DNA from: an uncultured Thermomicrobia bacterium
GTDB lineage: Bacteria > Chloroflexota > Chloroflexia > Thermomicrobiales > JALYUS01
Reading direction: 5' to 3'
DNA length: 43,960 nt
Assembly: GCA_937968015.1 (NCBI GenBank)
Contig: CALBSO010000046.1
Span: 1 to 43,960, forward strand
The notes under the pieces were generated by a model that searched no databases, was not told the DNA's origin, and was given only the letters and a program-made list of their open reading frames with translations. Position numbers and translations under genes: made by a program. Positions 33,706 to 42,524 of this stretch are shown here, in pieces. Position 1 is the first letter of the stretch, and every line of letters begins with the position of its first letter.

Positions 33706-33721
33706 CACAGGATCCTACTGA

Positions 33722-34612
33722 CTACCGGTTACTGGCTATTGATTGCGGTGCCGCCTCTTTCTCGCTAAACCAGTCGTAGAAGAGTTTGCTCATAATCGCG
33801 AGGTAGACGAAGTTCCCCGGCACCCACATGATCGCGCCGCCCGCCTGCTGATCCACGAGCGGCGAAATGTTGCCGAGGTGCAACGCGCCCGCGTAGACGC
33901 CGTAAAAGGCATGCGGCGCGAAGACGAGCACCGCGCCGAGGATGACATTCGGCTGGCAACTGAGTGCGAGGTAGCCGACCTGGTTGGCGCGGGAGAGACG
34001 CGGTAACTCCGGCAGGGGGCTGAAGATCGGCCACCAGAAGAGGAGAGCCGTCGTGATGAAGCAGAGATGCTCCAGCGTGTGGATTCTCGCATCGAGCACC
34101 GCCGCGTTGTAAAGCGACGGAATGTGCCAGATCAGGAATGCGCCGGTGGAGACGAGCCACGCCACGCCGGGATTGACGAGCACGCGCGCCACCGCGAAGA
34201 GCGCGGGCTTTGTCGTCAGCGGGCGGAGGAAAGCGGCGGGCGTGCCCAAGAGCAGCAGCGGCGGCGCGGCGAGAATCAGGAGCAGGTGCTGGATCATATG
34301 CACCCAGAAGGCGTTGTCCGCGTAGGTGTCAATCGGCGACTGGAGCGCGACGAAAATGACGAACAGGCCGCCGAGGAAGTACCACAGGTGCGTGGGTGTC
34401 ACGGCCTCCGGGTCGCGCTGCTCGATGACCCCTGTGCCGTAGAAGTACGCCGCACCGATCAGGATAAGGGCGAGCCAGATCAGCGGGTTGAACTGGACGA
34501 TGCCCGGGCCACCGCCCCCATGCGCGGAAACCGCCGTCGGTACAAGCGCGGCGATAGTGACAAACAGATAGAGCGGCAACCGACGCGAGCGATGAGTGGG
34601 AAGCAACGGCAT
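33722..34612 (-). CDS. CtaG-like caa3 oxidase assembly protein
   Basis: About 296 aa with seven or more membrane helices. Conserved features are the early HGGGGPG after the first helix, FVALQSPIDTYADNAFWVHM, IQHLLLILAAPPLLLLG and LIWHIPSLYNAAVLD, all typical of the caa3_CtaG family. These proteins help assemble the copper site or caa3 oxidase in Gram-positive and related bacteria. The ATG at 34612 follows GAGAGG with 8 T-rich bases between; the open frame to 34702 is not needed. It belongs functionally with the cox genes at 39.7-43.8 kb though a broken sugar locus lies between. Confidence 0.88.
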   Translation of the reverse strand: MPLLPTHRSRRLPLYLFVTIAALVPTAVSAHGGGGPGIVQFNPLIWLALILIGAAYFYGTGVIEQRDPEAVTPTHLWYFLGGLFVIFVALQSPIDTYADNAFWVHMIQHLLLILAAPPLLLLGTPAAFLRPLTTKPALFAVARVLVNPGVAWLVSTGAFLIWHIPSLYNAAVLDARIHTLEHLCFITTALLFWWPIFSPLPELPRLSRANQVGYLALSCQPNVILGAVLVFAPHAFYGVYAGALHLGNISPLVDQQAGGAIMWVPGNFVYLAIMSKLFYDWFSEKEAAPQSIASNR

Positions 34613-34774
34613 CAAAAAAACCTCTCGAAACGCGGGTGGAGGGAGAAATCGGGTCACTTCAGCGCCGTAGGTAGTATAGGCCCGCCGCTCGGGGGCGTCC
34701 ACGCGGGCAAACCATGCTCAACGAGAAAGGACGACGCTCTCCATAGAACATCGCGAAAGATTGTGGAAGGTACC

Positions 34775-35170
34775 CTATCGGGAAGCGACCGTCTGCCGCT
34801 CGATGAGGCGACAGGCGAGTTCCACATGGATCGGTGTCTGGTTCGGTGTCGCGACGCGATCCAGCAAGCGGCGGACCGCCAGTGCACCAAGTTCCTCGCG
34901 CTCGATCCGCACAGTCGTCAGGGGTGGATCGGTGTGCGCCGCCATCGGAATATCATCGAACCCGATCACGGAGATATCGGCGGGAATCCGCATTCCGTTC
35001 TCTCGCAGGGCGCGCATCGCACCAATCGCCGTGAGATCGTTCGCGCAAAAGACGGCGCTGAAATCCGGTTGCCCGGTGCGCAATCGGGCCTGCATCGCCT
35101 CGTACGCCGGTGTCGCGGCGATGGAGGTCTGGAGAACCAGCGCGGGATCATGACCAATCCCACTTTCTTC
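34775..35170 (-). pseudogene. C-terminal part of a LacI-family regulator
   Basis: About 130 codons of a LacI-type effector domain: PDFSAVFCANDLTAIGAMRA, RIPADISVIGFDDIPMAAHT, PPLTTVRIEREELGALAVRR, ending ACRLIERQTVASR. The HTH and the first half of the effector domain are missing. The similarity fades at about 35162-35174, exactly where a truncated permease begins on the other strand. The rest of the minus-strand open frame, up to 35557, is antisense shadow of permease genes. It cannot bind DNA as it stands. Confidence 0.82.
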
Positions 35171-35476
35171 AAGCCACTCGTCATTGTGCAACAGAATTGG
35201 AAGAACATCGGCTGGGGAACGATCATCTTCCTCGCTGCCCTCACCCGCCTCGGGCATGTCCTGAACACCGACTTCGAGCAGATCCTCTTGCAGCGCGATG
35301 CGGTCGGGGCGAAAGCGGGGGAGGTCCTCGATACCTTTGTGTACTTCCGGGGCATTCAGGGCGGCGACTGGGGGTTCACCGCCGCGGTCGGACTCGTGAA
35401 GGGTCTCGTCGGTGCGACGCTCGTCTTCGCTGCCAACCGGGCCGCGAAGACGCTCGGTGAAGGGGGATTGTTCTGA
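35150..35476 (+). pseudogene. Truncated LplB-type sugar ABC permease
   Basis: An open frame of 108 codons. VQQNWKNIGWGTIIFLAAL matches the middle of LplB-type permeases. The next residues, TRLGHVLNTDFEQILLQR, belong about 40 residues further on in the family, so the EAA coupling loop is missing. The C-terminus (VGLVKGLVGATLVFAANRAA, then EGGLF) is normal. The protein thus lacks its N-terminal half and its ATPase-docking loop and is almost certainly inactive. The TGA overlaps the next ATG. Confidence 0.82.
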
Positions 35477-36411
35477 TGGCGGCACGTTCGCTCCCTGCCC
35501 GGCCAGCCGCGCGGGAACGCAAACCCTCCCCCTATCCCCCCTGGATGGAACGCCCAAGCGGCACCGCCCGCCTGCTCAAGGTGGTCATTCTGCTGTTGAT
35601 CGCGTTCGCCATGCTCTTCCCGTTCGTCTACGTCATCGCGGTCAGTTTCTCCAGTTACAAGGACGTCGTTGGGGGTGGCCTGATCCTCTGGCCGGCGCAT
35701 CCGACGTTGGAGGCATATCGTGCGATCTTCAAGGGCGGCATCGTCACCCATGCGCTGGAGGTCAGTATCGCCATTACCCTGATCGGGACGGCGGTGAACA
35801 TGGTGATGACGGTGACGCTGGCCTACGGGCTGAGCCGGCCGGGCGTACCCGGCAGCCGGTTCGTGCTGGTGCTCGTCCTGTTCACGCTCCTCTTCAGCGC
35901 GGGGATCATCCCCAACTACCTGCTCGTCCGGCAGTTAGGCCTCCTCAACAGTTACGGGTCGCTGGTCCTCCCGGAGATGATTAACGCCTTCAACCTGATT
36001 ATCGTCCGGCAGTTCTTCATGAACCTCCCGCCGGAGTTGTTGGAGAGCGCGCGGCTCGATGGCGCGAGCGATCTCGGCATCCTCATGCGGGTGGTGCTGC
36101 CGCTCAGTAAGCCCGTGCTGGCGGTGGTCGCTCTCTTTTATGGCGTCGCGCACTGGAACGACTTCTTCGCGGCGACGCTCTACTTGAATGACGCGCACAA
36201 GTGGCCGGTCCAGTTGGTGCTGCGGCAGTACGTGTTGTAGGGGAGCGCGCTGGCGAGCGCGGTGAACCTCGATCCGAACCAGCCACCGCCGCCGCCGCAG
36301 ACGATCCAGATGGCGGTGATCGTGGTGGCAACCGTGCCGATCCTGCTCGTCTACCCTTTCCTGCAGCGGTTCTTCACGAAAGGAGTTCTCAGCGGTGCGA
36401 TCAAAGGATGA
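35476..36411 (+). pseudogene. LplC-type sugar ABC permease with an in-frame amber codon
   Basis: Codons 1-254 encode a normal LplC-like permease with six-helix layout and the EAA loop (ESARLDGASDLGILMRVVLP). A TAG at 36238-36240 stops it at QLVLRQYVL. The same frame continues without other stops for 56 more codons: GSALASAVNLDPNQPPPPPQ, an AVIVVATVPILLVYPFLQRF helix and TKGVLSGAIKG, the conserved family C-terminus, ending TGA at 36409. A single CAG to TAG change explains it. The product would lack the last helix unless the stop is read through or suppressed. Confidence 0.85.
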
Positions 36412-36477
36412 ATCGGCCATCGGAGTGCCGCGACGCACGCGCGCCATCGCGGCTCAGCGACAAGGAGGGAGCCAACC

Positions 36478-38274
36478 ATGACAGAGAGTGTGATGACTAA
36501 TCGCCGGTACAGCCGCCGGGCGCTGCTGCGCAACGCAGTAGGTGTGGCTGCGGCCACAGCGAGTGGCGCGCTCCTCGCCGCGTGTGGGGGCGGCAATGCC
36601 GCCGCAACGAATACTACGGCGCCGACAGTTGCCGCGAAGCCGACGAGCGCGCCCGCCGGAACGGCCGTGGCGGCGACTTCCGCACCCGCCGCGTCCGTTG
36701 GCAACGCGCCTGCCGGGACGAGCGCGGCCGGATCAGTCGCGGCCAGCCCGGTCGCCGCCGTGGATGGGAAGATTCCTTCGCCGAATCCGCAGGCGGGGAT
36801 CCCGGACGCGTTCACGAAATTACCGCCGCCGTTCACGTCGGTTCCGAATCCTCCCGGCAAGGGCGGCCGCGTGACCGCGTTCAACATCACGTACGATCCG
36901 CCAATATCAGCAAAAGGCGACAACAAGTTCTGGCAGGAACTGGAGAAGCGCCTCGGCGTGACATGGGATGTCACACTCGCGCCGAGAGCCGATTACGAGG
37001 CGAAATTTGCGACGGTACTCGCCAGTGGCGATCTGCCGGACCTCATCTTTCTCACACCGCCGCCCGGCTGGGAAAAGGCGGCGCTGCAAGGGGCATTCGC
37101 TGATCTCACGCCCTACCTGACGGGCAACGGCTTGAAGGAGTTCCCGAACCTTGCCGCCTTCCCGCCCGTCCTGTGGAAGAATGTCGCGCTGAACAAGAAA
37201 ATTTACGGCGTGCCGCGCCCGCGCTTTCTCGCGAATGACGCGGACTACTTCCGGCAGGATTGGGCGGACAAGGTCGACATCGGCCATCCGAAGAATGCCG
37301 ACGAATTCACGCAGATGCTCGTCGCCTTTACGAAGAACGACCCGGACGGCAACGGCAAGCCGGATACCTACGGTATCTCCAGCAAGACACCCCGCCCCAC
37401 CTTCGAGATTGGCAGTAATGTCGGCACGATCGGGCAGATGTTCCGCGTGCCGAATATGTGGCGGCTGAATAGCGACGGTACCCTGACGGCGACGTTTGAA
37501 ACGGAGGAATACAAGGCGGCGCTCGCCTACACGGCCAAACTCTGGCAGATGGGTGTCTGGTATCCCGATTCGGCGACTGTCAGCACGACGCAGGACAAAG
37601 ACCTCTTCTATGCCAGCAAGATCGGCATGTACAACGACGGAGTCGCCGGCCTGATGGGCACGCAGGGCGCGCGCGGCAAGACGAGGGCATTGACGCCAAC
37701 GGCGAATGTCACCGCGTTCATCCCACCCGGCCACGACGGCGGCAAGCCAGCCTACCAGCGATACAGGGGATATTTCGGCTTCACTGCCATTTCCAGCAAG
37801 AACGCGAAGGACGAAGGCCGCGTCCGGGAACTGCTCGGTATTCTCGACTACTTCGCCGCGCCGTTCGGCAGCCAGGAATGGCGATTCAACACGTACGGCA
37901 TTGATGGAGTAGATTCCCAGGTAAAGAACGGCTTCCCGACGCTGACGGACCGCGGCAAAGCGGAAATCAGCGCGCTCGTCACGCTGGCGAATACACCGCC
38001 CGTCGCCTATTACGACGAGCCGGGCGACGCGCAGGATATGCAGAAGATTCAGGCGGATCTTCTTGCCAACGGTGTGGACGATCCTACCCAGGGCCTCTAC
38101 TCGCCGACCTTCGCCGCGAAGGAGGCCGAACTCGCCCAGTTGGAATCAGACCGGCGGCTGGCTATCGTCCTCGGTCGCTCACCGCTCACTGCGTGGGAAG
38201 ACTTCATCAAGGAGTGGCGGAGCCGGGGTGGCGATCAAATCCGCAAGGAATACGAGCAGGCGCTCAAAGGGTGA
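36478..38274 (+). CDS. LplA-like extracellular solute-binding lipoprotein
   Basis: 598 aa. Signal with twin arginines (YSRRALLRNAVG, R13-R14) and lipobox LLAAC (cysteine 36), then an Ala/Thr/Pro linker to about residue 100. The body (ADYEAKFATVLASGDLPDLI, WEKAALQGAFADLTPYL, NPDGNGKPDTYG-like segment) fits the large binding proteins that serve LplB/LplC permeases and bind oligosaccharides. Reading frame is intact although the two permease genes upstream are broken. AAGGAGGGAG precedes the ATG. It may still bind sugar but has no complete cognate permease here. Confidence 0.9.
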   Translation: MTESVMTNRRYSRRALLRNAVGVAAATASGALLAACGGGNAAATNTTAPTVAAKPTSAPAGTAVAATSAPAASVGNAPAGTSAAGSVAASPVAAVDGKIPSPNPQAGIPDAFTKLPPPFTSVPNPPGKGGRVTAFNITYDPPISAKGDNKFWQELEKRLGVTWDVTLAPRADYEAKFATVLASGDLPDLIFLTPPPGWEKAALQGAFADLTPYLTGNGLKEFPNLAAFPPVLWKNVALNKKIYGVPRPRFLANDADYFRQDWADKVDIGHPKNADEFTQMLVAFTKNDPDGNGKPDTYGISSKTPRPTFEIGSNVGTIGQMFRVPNMWRLNSDGTLTATFETEEYKAALAYTAKLWQMGVWYPDSATVSTTQDKDLFYASKIGMYNDGVAGLMGTQGARGKTRALTPTANVTAFIPPGHDGGKPAYQRYRGYFGFTAISSKNAKDEGRVRELLGILDYFAAPFGSQEWRFNTYGIDGVDSQVKNGFPTLTDRGKAEISALVTLANTPPVAYYDEPGDAQDMQKIQADLLANGVDDPTQGLYSPTFAAKEAELAQLESDRRLAIVLGRSPLTAWEDFIKEWRSRGGDQIRKEYEQALKG

Positions 38275-38315
38275 TCGCGCGCTCGCCGACCGGTAGCGGC
38301 GAAGGAGTAGATGCC

Positions 38316-39586
38316 ATGACGGGAGACGGCCCGCGTGTTTTCACGCTGAATCCGCACGCGCTCGCGCGGATCAAGGCGGCAATCCAGTCGGGGGATGATC
38401 GGTATCGTGCCGCGCTCGACAGACTGGCGCGTGAGACAGGAAGTTCGCTCAGGGTGCGGCCCGTCTCGGTGATGGATAAATCGCAGACACCACCGAGCGG
38501 CGACAGACACGACTACATGAGCCTCGCGCCGTACTGGTGGCCGGATCCCGATACCCCGGACGGTTTGCCCTATATCCGGCGGGATGGCGAGCGCAACCCT
38601 GAACTCGCATCCATCTCCGACCGGTCCAATCTCGGGACGATGGTGTCTACCGTTGCCACGCTCGCGCTCGCCTCCTACTACATCGGCAACGCGGAGGCAG
38701 CCACCCATGCCGCGCTATTGCTGCGCATATGGTTCCTGAACCCTGCCACGCGGATGAATCCGAACCTCGAATATGCCCAGGCGATCAAGGGGCGGAATAT
38801 TGGGCGCGGCATCGGTATGATCGAGACGGGTGTCTTTGGCGATCTCGTGGACAGCATCGGCTTGCTCGCCGAATCACGGGCATGGTCCGCCGCCGACCAG
38901 CGGGGGATGCGTGACTGGTTTGCGCGTTTCCTCGATTGGGCGCGGACGAGCGCGCACGGGATCGAGGAAGCGCAGGCGGCAAATAATCATGGCTCCTGGT
39001 ACGCGGTGCAGACGGCCGCGCTCGCACTGTTTACGGACGAGACCGCACTGGCAACGGAGATTCTCGCGGCGGTCCCGGACCGCATGCGCAGCCAGATCAC
39101 TGCCGACGGCAATCAACCGCTTGAGACGGCACGCACCCGGTCGTGGCACTACAGCCAGTTCAACCTGCTGGCGCTGGGCAAACTCGCCGCGCTTGGCGAG
39201 CGGGTGGGGATGGATCTGTGGCGCTATCAACCGCCGGACGGCAGCGGTCTCCGCACTGCACTGGACTATCTCGCCGGGTACGCATCCGATCCGGATCGCT
39301 GGCCGTACCAGGAGATTACCGTGTGGGAGAACGGGCAACTGATCGAGATACTCTATCAGGCGGCGGGTGTCTATGCGGATGACGACTATTTCCGCCTGGC
39401 CGTGCGACTTGCTGGCCCGGATGCATGGAGCGAGCGGCACGTCCTCCGGTACGCTCTCCCCGATTATCTCCCTGTGGAACGCGAAGAGCACGCATCGGCA
39501 CCGTGCCCCACGCATGGCGCTACGACGAATTGCACGCATTCCTTGACACCATCGCGCGACGTTCCTATCATGCCCTCAACAGTTGA
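38316..39586 (+). pseudogene. Alginate-lyase-family gene with a 3' frameshift
   Basis: The first 390 codons are intact: DYMSLAPYWWPDPDTPDGLP, GRGIGMIETGVFGDLVDSIG, AQAANNHGSWYAVQTAALAL (with the catalytic-type NNH) and ETARTRSWHYSQFNLLALGK, all features of the PF05426 alginate lyase family. Near 39480-39495 the frame appears to slip: the zero frame continues as an unrelated Ser/Arg-rich tail to 39647. The frame one base back reads TVPHAWRYDELHAFLDTIAR and stops at 39586, a credible native C-terminus. GAAGGAG lies 8 bases before the ATG at 38316. Real substrate unknown; activity may survive the altered tail. Confidence 0.7.
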
Positions 39587-39708
39587 GGTCTCGCACACGG
39601 TCTCGCTCCGCCGCAAGGATCGGAGACAAAGCCCTCATCGCCGGTGATGACGGTCGTGTGGTAGCATGAAGCCCTTCGCAATGGCGCGATTCGGGGGAGA
39701 CATTACAG

Positions 39709-40740
39709 ATGCGCGGATCTCGTTTGAAGCCTTCAACGTCCCGACGTTCATCGCTGTCACTGATTCTCGTACTCGCCTTGCCCATCCTCCTCTCCGCCTG
39801 TACATGGGGTGGCAACCACTCGCAACTCAACCCCGCCAGCGAGCCTTCGCATCTGATCAACCGTATCTGGTGGATCATGTTCTGGATGTCCGTCGCCATC
39901 GAGGGGTTGGTCGCGGGGCTTGTCGTTCTTGCGCTCATCCGCTTCCGCCGGAAAGCGGGCGATCCCGACCCCGTGCAGATCAGTGGCAATACCCGCATCG
40001 AAATCGCCTGGACAATCGCGCCCGCCCTGATCCTCGTCGTCCTGCTCGTCCTCACCCTGACGACGATGATCAACGTCTCGGAGCCGGCGGGGGACAAGAT
40101 GCGCGTCACGGTCACGGGCCATCAGTGGTGGTGGGAGTTCGACTATCAGGGCATGAATATCGTCACCGGTAACGAGATGCATATCCCTGTCAACGAGCCG
40201 GTGCATCTCGACCTACGTTCCGCCGATGTGATCCACTCCTTCTGGGTGCCGTCGCTCCAAGGGAAGCGGGATGCCATCCCCGGTCACGACAATACGCTCT
40301 GGATCAGCGCCGACAAACCGGGGACGTATCGAGGTGAATGTACCGAGTTCTGCGGCCCGGAACATGCGAATATGAACTTTATTGTCGTCGCCCAACCGCG
40401 CACCGAGTTCGATGCGTGGGTGAAAAACCAGCAGCAGCCCGCCGCGACGGGCCAGACGGGCCTCGAAGCCGAGGGCGCGCAGACGATTCTCACGCAGGCG
40501 TGCGCGGGCTGCCACACGATTAACGGCGTGAAGGGGTTCGCCGGCAAGGTCGGGCCGAACCTCACGCATATCGGCAGCCGCCAGAACATCGCGGCGGGCA
40601 CACTGGACAATACACCGGCGAACCTGGCGCGGTGGATCCGCAACCCGCAGGAAGTGAAGCCCGACAACAAGATGCCGACCCTCGGCCTCGACGACGACAC
40701 AATCAATAAAATTGTGGCCTATCTCGAAAGTCTCAAATAG
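39709..40740 (+). CDS. coxB: caa3-type cytochrome c oxidase subunit II with fused cytochrome c
   Basis: 343 aa. Lipobox LLSAC (cysteine 31), two membrane helices (about 50-80 and 98-122) and a CuA domain with H176, C211, C215, H219 and M222 (CTEFCGPEHANM). A C-terminal cytochrome c domain carries CAGCH at 265-269 and a candidate Met ligand in NKMPTLG. It takes electrons from cytochrome c or directly and passes them via CuA to subunit I. A purine-rich GGGGGAGA precedes the ATG. First gene of the cox operon. Confidence 0.95.
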   Translation: MRGSRLKPSTSRRSSLSLILVLALPILLSACTWGGNHSQLNPASEPSHLINRIWWIMFWMSVAIEGLVAGLVVLALIRFRRKAGDPDPVQISGNTRIEIAWTIAPALILVVLLVLTLTTMINVSEPAGDKMRVTVTGHQWWWEFDYQGMNIVTGNEMHIPVNEPVHLDLRSADVIHSFWVPSLQGKRDAIPGHDNTLWISADKPGTYRGECTEFCGPEHANMNFIVVAQPRTEFDAWVKNQQQPAATGQTGLEAEGAQTILTQACAGCHTINGVKGFAGKVGPNLTHIGSRQNIAAGTLDNTPANLARWIRNPQEVKPDNKMPTLGLDDDTINKIVAYLESLK

Positions 40741-40791
40741 TCGGCACCGTCATCGTAACCGCGAACCCGCGCACCAAAGGGAGTCTGTCAT

Positions 40792-42465
40792 ATGGCGACC
40801 GTTACGACACCCGGCATTTCCATCGCCCCCCCACCGACCTATGCGCCGGGCAAAAGCGCCGCTGCGGTGATCTGGGATTGGATGACGACGGTAGACCACA
40901 AGAAGATCGGCGTCATGTACATCTTCCTGGGGATCATCTACTTCATCGTCGGCGGCGTCGAGGCGCTCCTCATTCGTGCCCAACTGGCGACGCCGAACGG
41001 TAAAGTGCTCACCCCGTCGCAGTATGACCAGGTCTTCACGATGCACGCCACGACAATGATCTTTCTCTTCATCATCCCGGTGTTCGCGGGCTTCGCGAAC
41101 TACTTCATCCCGCTGATGATTGGCGCGCGGGATATGGCCTTTCCGCGCCTCAATGCGTTTGGCTTATGGATGCTCCTCTTTGGCGGCCTCTTTCTCAACA
41201 GCAGTTTCTTCCTCGGCGGCGCGCCCGATGCCGGGTGGTTCGCCTATGCGCCGCTGACGGAACCGGCGTACAATCCCGGTCGGAGCATGGATTTTTGGGC
41301 CGCCGGTCTGACGCTCCTCGGCATTTCCTCGATTGTTGGTTCGATCAACATCATCGTCACGACGCTGAAGATGCGCTGCCCCGGCATGCGCTTCAACACG
41401 CTGCCGCTCTTTGTCTGGACGACGCTGGTGCAGAACTTCCTCTTGCTGTTCGCGCTGCCGAGCCTAACGACCGCCGCGATCTTCCTGCTCTTCGACCGCC
41501 ACCTCGGCACCAGTTTCTTCAAGGCGGAGAATGGCGGCGACCCACTCCTCTGGCAGCATCTCTTCTGGGCGTTCGGCCACCCGGAGGTGTATATCCTCAT
41601 CCTCCCGGTCTTCGGGATCATCTCGGAGACCCTGCCGGTCTTCTCGCGCAAGCCGATTTTCGGGTACATCTTTATCGCGTGGTCCAGCGTGGCGATTGGC
41701 TTCCTCTCGTTCGTCGTCTGGGTGCATCACATGTTCGCGACGGGCCTGCCGGATGTCGCCCTCGCCTTCTTTGCCTCCTCGACGACGTTGATCGCCATTC
41801 CGACCGCCGTCAAGGTCTTCAACTGGACCGCAACCCTCTGGGGCGGGAGCATTGTCACGAAGACGCCACTGCTCTTCAGTGTCGCCTTCCTGACAATGTT
41901 CCCGATTGGTGGCCTCTCGGGCGTCTCGCTCGCCGTCGTGCCATTCGACTGGCAGATTACGGACACCTACTACGTTGTCGCGCACATCCATTATGTCTTC
42001 TTTGGCGGCTCGGCGCTCGGTATCCTCGCCGCGCTCTATTACTGGTTCCCGAAGATCACCGGGCGGATGATGAGCGAGAAGTTGGGCGTGTGGAACTTCT
42101 GGCTCGTCTTCATCGGCCTGAACCTGACCTTCTTCCCGATGCACATGCTCGGCCTCCTGGGTATGCCGCGTCGCCAGTGGACATACCACGAGGGCCTCGG
42201 CTGGAACCTCTACAACTTCGTCGCCTCGATCGGTGCGTTCACGATCGCCGCCGGTATCCTCCTCCTGATTATCAATTTGGTCGCCTCTTTCCGGAGCGGC
42301 GAGCGGGCGGGCGCGGACCCGTGGGATGCCTGGACGCTCGAATGGGCGACCACCTCGCCGCCACCGGAGTACAACTTCGTCAAGACGCCGGTGGTGCGCT
42401 CGCGCCGCCCGCTCTGGGATCAGAAGCACCCGGACGATCAGGACTGGATGCGCGGCGAACACTAA
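40792..42465 (+). CDS. coxA: Cytochrome c oxidase subunit I
   Basis: 557 aa, 12 or more helices. Ligands are all visible: H85 for heme a, H263 and Y267 (HPEVY, the CuB-Tyr cross-link), H312-H313 for CuB, H398 for heme a3 and H400 for heme a. FGIISE (E279) ends the HPEVY helix. This is the oxygen-reducing, proton-pumping core. GGGAG lies before the ATG; the intergenic distance from coxB is 51 bases, so they should be co-transcribed. Confidence 0.96.
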   Translation: MATVTTPGISIAPPPTYAPGKSAAAVIWDWMTTVDHKKIGVMYIFLGIIYFIVGGVEALLIRAQLATPNGKVLTPSQYDQVFTMHATTMIFLFIIPVFAGFANYFIPLMIGARDMAFPRLNAFGLWMLLFGGLFLNSSFFLGGAPDAGWFAYAPLTEPAYNPGRSMDFWAAGLTLLGISSIVGSINIIVTTLKMRCPGMRFNTLPLFVWTTLVQNFLLLFALPSLTTAAIFLLFDRHLGTSFFKAENGGDPLLWQHLFWAFGHPEVYILILPVFGIISETLPVFSRKPIFGYIFIAWSSVAIGFLSFVVWVHHMFATGLPDVALAFFASSTTLIAIPTAVKVFNWTATLWGGSIVTKTPLLFSVAFLTMFPIGGLSGVSLAVVPFDWQITDTYYVVAHIHYVFFGGSALGILAALYYWFPKITGRMMSEKLGVWNFWLVFIGLNLTFFPMHMLGLLGMPRRQWTYHEGLGWNLYNFVASIGAFTIAAGILLLIINLVASFRSGERAGADPWDAWTLEWATTSPPPEYNFVKTPVVRSRRPLWDQKHPDDQDWMRGEH

Positions 42466-42470
42466 AACGA

Positions 42471-42504
42471 GGGCTGAGTGCTGAGTGCTGAGTGCGCTCA
42501 GCCC
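42471..42504. repeat. Heptad repeat within a stem-loop
   Basis: Three perfect CTGAGTG units (42474-42494) lie inside a stem formed by GGGCTGAG (42471-42478) and CTCAGCCC (42497-42504), followed by TTT. It could end or attenuate transcription between coxA and the next gene, and belongs to the GAGTNNN heptad group. Confidence 0.7.
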
Positions 42505-42524
42505 TTTCGCGGAGGGCAACATCA

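Noticed and set aside
35171..35557. The N-terminal part of the minus-strand frame joined to the LacI fragment
   Set aside because: Residues beyond the junction match nothing LacI-like and are antisense to the permease genes, so this is not a novel fused regulator.
36238..36240. TAG as a pyrrolysine or other recoded codon
   Set aside because: No pyl genes or methylamine context are in view, and the neighbouring genes of the same locus are clearly damaged; a nonsense mutation is simpler.
41464..42522. A long minus-strand open frame opposite coxA
   Set aside because: Antisense shadow of a highly conserved gene; composition is charged and repetitive.
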